Positions 7,429-12,289 of a stretch of 12,289 bases of DNA are shown piece after piece. The position numbers were made by a program, and so were the translations under genes. The DNA comes from Scybalousia_A sp963588535 (lineage in GTDB: Bacteria > Bacteroidota > Bacteroidia > Bacteroidales > P3), in the NCBI GenBank assembly GCA_963588535.1, contig CAVAII010000113.1, positions 1 to 12,289 of the forward strand, read 5' to 3'. The notes below the pieces were generated by a model. That model made no database searches and was not told where the DNA came from. It worked only from the letters and a program-made list of their open reading frames with translations. Position 1 is the first letter of the stretch. Each line of letters starts with the position of its first letter.

Positions 7429-8295
7429 CTATTTATTTTTGATTATTGCAAAATGCGAATATGCACTTCCCTTAGCCTTACGCAACATCTCCCTTGCTTG
7501 TTGCAACTCTGATTCGTAACCATATCTCTGTTCATATCCTTCAATGAGAGCACACACATACTCATAGGCTTCATTAAACGATGCGTAACTAGGATAATCC
7601 TCATAATACACACGTATATAGGCACAACTTTCAGTAATACTCCTTACTACAGCACTTCTTGCATTAGTCTCTACTCCATGTATAGCACTCACTAATTTAG
7701 TATTGTTTATTAAAGGATCTTTTAGATATTGATTTGCTTTACTTTTTACATTATCAATATCTGCTATAGTAGTACAATTATTAGCCGATCTAACTATACT
7801 CCAAGCAGATCTATAATCATCTACATTTTGCACAATACTCCTTATATCGACATCTACCTCTGAACTCTCTTCTACTATTTTCAAGTTAAGTAACGTGATA
7901 GCCTCCTCTCTTAGTTTTTTCAATATAGTTTCATTCCAAGAACTTTCCATAAAATAAGACTTACCATATTCTGTAAAGATAGGAGCATACTCATAAAATG
8001 CAATTTGTAAAGACTTAAGAATTTCTTCATCGTCCAAATTTTTCTCTCCAGTTCCTAAGGTAATTGACTGTTCTGTATAAATATCATCAAGGATAGAATA
8101 AAACCCTCTTTGTGCTATTGGATACTCTTGTCCCTTTATCTCTTTATTTACACGAGATTGTATTTTTTGCTCAATTGAAGGATCTTTTATTATTAATGAT
8201 CCTCCTTCAATAATCTTATGGACAAAAAGAACTATTGCCAAGATTATTCCTATTATAACAACTGCTATTAAAGCTATTTTTACTTTCTTTTTCAT
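7429..8295 (-). CDS. Single-pass membrane-anchored protein with helical periplasmic domain
   Basis: No named family recognised. MKKKVK precedes one hydrophobic segment (about residues 7-25, IALIAVVIIGIILAIVLFV), so the N-terminus should be inside and residues 30-288 in the periplasm. No cleavage motif is evident, so this is a signal anchor. The exported part is predicted mainly helical, with conserved-looking aromatic stretches (FYEYAPIFTEYGKSYF, YYEDYPSYASFNEAYEYV) and few cysteines. The ATG at 8293-8295 follows a 12-nt A/T-rich gap after the upstream gene and has no Shine-Dalgarno sequence, as usual for this phylum. The TAG stop lies 1 nt before the first ATG of the next gene, so translation is probably coupled. 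It shares its predicted compartment with the next gene product and with the C-terminal tail of the upstream one. I infer a scaffold or sensor subunit of one complex. Function is unknown. Confidence 0.8.
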   Translation of the reverse strand: MKKKVKIALIAVVIIGIILAIVLFVHKIIEGGSLIIKDPSIEQKIQSRVNKEIKGQEYPIAQRGFYSILDDIYTEQSITLGTGEKNLDDEEILKSLQIAFYEYAPIFTEYGKSYFMESSWNETILKKLREEAITLLNLKIVEESSEVDVDIRSIVQNVDDYRSAWSIVRSANNCTTIADIDNVKSKANQYLKDPLINNTKLVSAIHGVETNARSAVVRSITESCAYIRVYYEDYPSYASFNEAYEYVCALIEGYEQRYGYESELQQAREMLRKAKGSAYSHFAIIKNK

Positions 8296-8307
8296 CTTTA
8301 TTTATTT

Positions 8308-10560
8308 TTAATGACTACCTTTTCTACCTGTTGTTTTCTGTTGATTTTTTTTATCTTCTTGGGAGGTATTTGTTTTTACTTTCGTGTTATTAAGTTTTGT
8401 TTTTGCAGAACTACTTACGTTTTGTGATCTATTTTGAGTCTCGGAGTTTTTATCTGTAGGCATTCTGATAAGCTTATTCAGTTCATTTTTCAAAGAAGAT
8501 AACTTAATACCATTTCGTGAACAATCCTTCATTATTTGTCCTGCTTTCTCTTTATTAATAGTATTGTTTTTTATAACATCAAAAACACCATCTTTCTTTT
8601 CTATATTATGCCAAAAACCATTATTTTTTTCTTGTTTATCCGGAAACCAAGAAGAAGCATATTTGGAATCAACAATACTATCAATCTTACCCTGTGAAAC
8701 AAATTTATATAATAGTTGATATCTATCAGACTGCAATGAATCATTTTCCCACTCATCATTTTTCTTTAAGTATATTATATCTTTCTTCTCTAATTCCTTT
8801 TGCTCGTTTTCTACTAGTTCTGTTTCTGTTTCCGTTGTAGTCTCTGTTGATTTTCCAAACCACTCTTGGGAGAATGGTTCAAGCACAAAGACAGATATGA
8901 TAACAACTACTATAACCACTAATACCACAGTACATATTTTTAGTATTTTTTCATTATCCCCTTTCTCTTCTGCCTCTGCTTGACTGGGAACTTTTTCTTT
9001 ACCCTTTTTATTTTCTTTCTTTTCTTTGTTTTTAACTTCAAGAATTAATTTACCCCCTTTCTCTTCTGCCCCTGCTTTTCTCAAATTGTCATAGTCCTCA
9101 GATCCTTTAGAGACCGTTTCATAAATATTAAATTCTTTACCATCTACCTTAAAAATAACTTGAAAATTATCGCTATTAACTTCTTTTTCTTTATTTTGGA
9201 AATTATTTATAGTTTTATTATTTACCTCAAGAGTCAAACCTTCTCTACCTTCTTCTCCTTTTGCTCCTTCTTTCTTTAAAACTTTGTACTCTTTTGAACC
9301 TTTAATTACTTCTTCTTTGGAATTAAACGTACTATCACCCACTTTGAATTTTACAGAGTATTTATAGAGAATCAAAGATCCGTTACTTTGCTCTTTTGCA
9401 CCTTTTTTCTCAAAATCATTATATTCCTTTGATCCAATAGAATATTCGAGAAGACTTTCTTGTTTACCATCTTTCTTGGTAATCAAACAAATCTTCTTTT
9501 TTTCAAGTTTTATATTCCCCGTTTTTAGTTCTTCAATCGAAATATCTTTATCCTCATAACCTTCACATTGTATCTTAAGATTATTACCTTCATAAATTGA
9601 TATTTTTTGACCTATATTTTTCCATTTATCCTTACCTATAATAATATATGCATCCTTAAGTTCTTTACCTGCTTCATTTGTTACCTTAAAACTAACTTCC
9701 TTGTAAAATTTAATAGGAGAACAAACGTCTTTTGCCTCTTTTATTACAAAGACATCATCCTGTATATCACCATATCGTTTATCTCCAACTGATACGTCTC
9801 TTTTTTGAGATTTATATCCTGCTTTAGTGTAAATGACTGAGATATAATCTCCCTCATTTGCCTCCGTTTCATTAGCCACTCCATCAGTAGCATTTTTGAT
9901 ATGTAACCTTCTACGAATTCTGATTTTATCATCAATACATTCTGCTTTAGTTATTTTGTTCTTATCTTCCTTACGGATAATAAAGATATTAGCATACTTC
10001 TCATATCCACTCTGTGATAATTGCGTCAATGCCGTTCCTAACTCTTCGTCCGTAGAATAAGTACGATACGCAAATCCTCCATCTTGTGCAAATTGACTAA
10101 ATCTAGAACATGTTTTTAATCGCGGACTATTTTTTTCTAACCAACCCTTTGTATCTTCATCTTTCCACAATTTCCTAACATCACTATTACTATTTACTAC
10201 CTCTCCAGCAAGAATAAGATTTTCCCTCTTGGTCAGAAAGTAGTCAACTGCCTTATCTAAAAAGTCAATAATTTCTCTTCCATTCTCTGGGCGACTATTG
10301 CCCAAACAAAATGCTATCTCTGCATAACCTCCACTTTCATCATGCTTATCATTTTTTACACATACTCCAATCCACCATCCTTGATCTGTATGCCAAATAA
10401 CATACGCCTTATCTATTCCATTAATAATACGACGCAAATCAAAAAAATATCTTTTCCACGATGTATCTTTACTTAATTCTTTGGATACTGCGTATGTATA
10501 ATAATTATCATTTCCCTTGCTATAAAATTGACCAGATATTTGTGCTATCTTTATTTCCAT
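8308..10560 (-). CDS. Large single-pass membrane protein with cytosolic PEGA-like and tandem repeat domains
   Basis: Not a family I can name. Residue numbers are from the ATG at 10558-10560 (MEIKIAQ), which lies 5 nt after the GTPase stop. The in-frame TTG at 10587 would overlap the GTPase gene and is less likely. Residues 1-200 form a soluble domain with SGQFYSKGN and GWWIGVCV; its start faintly recalls the N-terminal domain of GTPase-associated proteins. Residues about 205-265 and 288-352 look like two PEGA-like beta-sandwiches (V.NEAGKELKDAYIIIG, then ...GYEDKDI). Residues 357-511 hold three tandem repeats. A Lys/Glu-rich linker leads to one transmembrane helix (about 540-560). A Thr/Glu-rich stretch (570-581), a small domain (about 592-700) and a basic Ser/Asn/Lys tail follow. 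Positive-inside considerations place the N-terminus in the cytosol. I infer that it couples the GTPase to periplasmic partners. Confidence 0.8.
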   Translation of the reverse strand: MEIKIAQISGQFYSKGNDNYYTYAVSKELSKDTSWKRYFFDLRRIINGIDKAYVIWHTDQGWWIGVCVKNDKHDESGGYAEIAFCLGNSRPENGREIIDFLDKAVDYFLTKRENLILAGEVVNSNSDVRKLWKDEDTKGWLEKNSPRLKTCSRFSQFAQDGGFAYRTYSTDEELGTALTQLSQSGYEKYANIFIIRKEDKNKITKAECIDDKIRIRRRLHIKNATDGVANETEANEGDYISVIYTKAGYKSQKRDVSVGDKRYGDIQDDVFVIKEAKDVCSPIKFYKEVSFKVTNEAGKELKDAYIIIGKDKWKNIGQKISIYEGNNLKIQCEGYEDKDISIEELKTGNIKLEKKKICLITKKDGKQESLLEYSIGSKEYNDFEKKGAKEQSNGSLILYKYSVKFKVGDSTFNSKEEVIKGSKEYKVLKKEGAKGEEGREGLTLEVNNKTINNFQNKEKEVNSDNFQVIFKVDGKEFNIYETVSKGSEDYDNLRKAGAEEKGGKLILEVKNKEKKENKKGKEKVPSQAEAEEKGDNEKILKICTVVLVVIVVVIISVFVLEPFSQEWFGKSTETTTETETELVENEQKELEKKDIIYLKKNDEWENDSLQSDRYQLLYKFVSQGKIDSIVDSKYASSWFPDKQEKNNGFWHNIEKKDGVFDVIKNNTINKEKAGQIMKDCSRNGIKLSSLKNELNKLIRMPTDKNSETQNRSQNVSSSAKTKLNNTKVKTNTSQEDKKNQQKTTGRKGSH
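9028..9492 (-). repeat. Three tandem protein repeats in the large membrane protein
   Basis: Residues 357-400, 401-446 and 466-511 share the pattern FKVxxxxF...(V/I)xxGSxxYxxLxKxGAxExxxGxLxLE. The GS-(K/E)-(E/D)-Y and (E/K)-GA cores are easily aligned: IGSKEYNDFEKKGAKE, KGSKEYKVLKKEGAKG, KGSEDYDNLRKAGAEE. Each unit reads as strand, helix, strand. Copies 2 and 3 are separated by a 19-residue Asn/Lys-rich spacer. The match is at protein level; the DNA copies have diverged. Confidence 0.75.
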
Positions 10561-10565
10561 ATCTA

Positions 10566-12254
10566 TTATTTTTTTAAAAATCCACAAAATCCAGTGGATT
10601 TTTTTTCTGATTTAAATATAATTTCTTCTATTACTTCCTTTGCGTTCTCTTTTTCGAAATGGCACAACTTTTGAGCAAACACATCACCAATAGAAAAAGG
10701 TATAACATGAAAACCTCCGATTCCTGCATTCTTGCAAATCTCGACTAAATTATTATAGAATGAAGGCATTGTCTCTCGTATATAATTCAATGCAAAGTCT
10801 TCTCGTTCTTCTTTTGAGCATGGCATATTATCACTTTTTGTTACAAGTATATATACGCCATTAGTACCTTTTTTAATAACTCCTCGATCGTTTAGATACA
10901 TCATGGCAGTTTCTAAATAACTTTTCATTGGTAAATCATGCCATTCTTTATTTTCTCCTCCATATTCTACTACAAAAAAGTGGATTTTTTTATTAGTCTT
11001 ATCATTTAAATATCCTTCTATCTTTTCTAAAGAAGCAATAGCATCTTCACTTGCATAATCAAGATTATCGGTAACCTTATAATATATAGTACGAAATGCT
11101 TCTCCTGCTAAGTCGATAAGAGCTATATAATGTTCTTTATGTTTAACATCTCTTAAAGAAAATATCATTTCCTGAATAGTACCATCGTCTGTTCCTTTCG
11201 GTAAAGTACAAATTCTTCTTGATCCAAAAATATTACTCAGTCTCTTCATATAATCAAAGCCTGGGCAATCTTTTTGACTAATAATACCCCCTTCGTCTGC
11301 AGCACTTAATACAGCTCCAAGTGCACAAGTCTTGCCACTTTGAGGTGTTCCCCAAAAATAAACTTCCGTATTACCAGATGTAAGCTTATTCGGCGGATCG
11401 CCAAATGGCAACTCCGTAGGCTCATCATATTTATTAATAGCCTCAATCTCCTCGTCTGTATAAACTTCTTCCAAATCGGACATTCTAATAGCATTTCTTG
11501 CTATTAGTTCCCTTAAACGTTGTGGAGGATAAACATTTTTATTTTTTCTTAATTCATCTATAACTTTCATTTCTCTAATTCTTTTTTCTGCTTCGCTTTT
11601 ATATTTACCATTCGGATGATTACGTAAATACAATTTATACGCATCGGTATTATTCCTTGTTGCTGCATCATTCCAGTCATTTCTTTCTTCAATTTCTCTT
11701 ATAGCATATTGTATTTCTTCTACATGCTGTCCTGGATACGTACTCATGTATTGTTCGTAATCTTCTATAGTAGGATATGGTCTCTTACTAGTTAACCTTA
11801 ACCATGGGTGGTCTTCTAACAAATCATTGCATTCATTAATATGTTTTCCGTTACTGAAGGTAATTTTATAGTTCCTTAAAGAATCCTCCGTTAAGTTTGA
11901 TCTAACATTATTCCACCCTTCATCATCCATTTGATCAAGCATTTTATTACATTCTAATATATGATTACCACGAGGAAATACATTCTTATAATGTCGCAAG
12001 TCTGACAAACTACCTTTTTCGCTATCGGATTTCCATATTTCATCATCCCTAGATTTTAAGATTTCTCTAACTCGAGTTACTTTTTTTAGACTTTCTACAT
12101 CTTGTAATTCTTGCTCTACCCATGACATAGTTATATCACCATTTATAATATAGTTCGCTATATTTTCAGGGGGTATTACGTTAAGGTTATCCCTTATTTT
12201 TTCTATTCTAGCTGTCACTGTTTTATTTAGACTTGACATTCCTTGATTTGGCAT
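10566..12254 (-). CDS. P-loop GTPase-like protein with N-terminal TPR-like repeats
   Basis: A predicted soluble nucleotide switch. Residues 26-49 and 241-263 are two related helical motifs that bracket four TPR-like repeats (74-227). The C-terminal half is a P-loop domain: Walker A/G1 G302TPQSGKT309 preceded by the hydrophobic strand VYFW, G3-like D381LAGE385 after strand YIALI, G4 T472KSD475 after strand VYILV, and a possible G5 around FSIGD (520-524). TKSD as the NKxD equivalent argues for a TRAFAC-type GTPase rather than an AAA ATPase. The DxAGE form of DxxG recalls the double-GTPase group known from computationally predicted conflict systems. No membrane segment or signal peptide is seen. 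The start ATG (12252-12254) has only A-rich sequence upstream. It is the first complete gene of the minus-strand operon here; an earlier gene or the promoter lies beyond the window. I infer it is the energy or signalling core of the four-gene system. Confidence 0.88.
   Translation of the reverse strand: MPNQGMSSLNKTVTARIEKIRDNLNVIPPENIANYIINGDITMSWVEQELQDVESLKKVTRVREILKSRDDEIWKSDSEKGSLSDLRHYKNVFPRGNHILECNKMLDQMDDEGWNNVRSNLTEDSLRNYKITFSNGKHINECNDLLEDHPWLRLTSKRPYPTIEDYEQYMSTYPGQHVEEIQYAIREIEERNDWNDAATRNNTDAYKLYLRNHPNGKYKSEAEKRIREMKVIDELRKNKNVYPPQRLRELIARNAIRMSDLEEVYTDEEIEAINKYDEPTELPFGDPPNKLTSGNTEVYFWGTPQSGKTCALGAVLSAADEGGIISQKDCPGFDYMKRLSNIFGSRRICTLPKGTDDGTIQEMIFSLRDVKHKEHYIALIDLAGEAFRTIYYKVTDNLDYASEDAIASLEKIEGYLNDKTNKKIHFFVVEYGGENKEWHDLPMKSYLETAMMYLNDRGVIKKGTNGVYILVTKSDNMPCSKEEREDFALNYIRETMPSFYNNLVEICKNAGIGGFHVIPFSIGDVFAQKLCHFEKENAKEVIEEIIFKSEKKSTGFCGFLKK
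11574..12035 (-). repeat. Four TPR-like repeats in the GTPase-like protein
   Basis: Residues 74-105, 114-146, 151-186 and 194-227 each follow W....(n/e)...Y...(y/f)p.Gkh..e....(l/i). Examples are YKNVFPRGNHILECNKML, YKITFSNGKHINECNDLL, YMSTYPGQHVEEIQYAI and YLRNHPNGKYKSEAEKRI. Such tryptophan-started helical pairs usually serve as protein-protein contact surfaces. Confidence 0.75.
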
Positions 12255-12289
12255 ATCTTTTACTAATTTTTAATTTATTACCTTCTTTT

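Noticed and set aside
10561..10587. In-frame TTG at 10587 as start of the 750-residue membrane protein
   Set aside because: It would overlap the GTPase gene by 22 nt. The ATG at 10560, 5 nt after the GTPase stop, is the simpler choice.
12255..12289. End of a further upstream operon gene
   Set aside because: On the minus strand the edge reads AAA AGA AGG TAA TAA, which could be the Lys-Arg-Arg end of another gene, but every frame stops within 35 nt and nothing identifies a protein.

Overview
The window looks like a chromosomal piece from a member of the Bacteroidota, most likely order Bacteroidales. Three things point there: the long Bacteroidetes-type SecA, a TAnnTTTGC promoter box upstream of the second gene, and A-rich translation starts without clear Shine-Dalgarno sequences.

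Layout. (1) 1-3152, + strand: the 3' part of secA, the preprotein translocase ATPase; its first codons lie left of the window. It is followed by a good intrinsic terminator (3213-3258). (2) 3288-6171, + strand: a promoter, a leader of about 120 nt with two foldable stems, and a 916-residue superfamily 1 (Upf1/Dna2-like) helicase with a C-terminal Vsr/DUF2726-like PD-(D/E)XK nuclease domain. (3) 6172-6506: a 335-bp gap between converging transcripts. It holds a C/T-rich tract with one G in 106 nt (Rho-site-like), three 21-bp tandem units whose last two form a perfect 17-bp hairpin with a UNCG-type loop, and a G5/C5 inverted repeat. (4) 12254 down to 6507, - strand: four tightly packed genes, clearly AT-richer than secA.

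The four-gene operon is the most interesting part. In transcription order it encodes: a cytosolic P-loop GTPase-like protein with an N-terminal array of TPR-like repeats; a 750-residue single-pass membrane protein with a large cytosolic part (unknown N-terminal domain, two PEGA-like beta domains, three further tandem repeats) and a periplasmic tail; a small protein with an N-terminal membrane anchor and a helical periplasmic domain; and an exported coiled-coil protein. Gaps are 5, 12 and 1 nt. I infer one envelope-spanning assembly in which a cytosolic NTP-driven switch is linked through the inner membrane to periplasmic helical proteins. I do not recognise it as a named system. The closest concept I know is the family of GTPase-centred predicted conflict systems (double-GTPase and GTPase-associated proteins). 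With the helicase-nuclease next door, the stretch downstream of secA reads as an accessory or defence-type locus attached to a core gene. That reading is inference.
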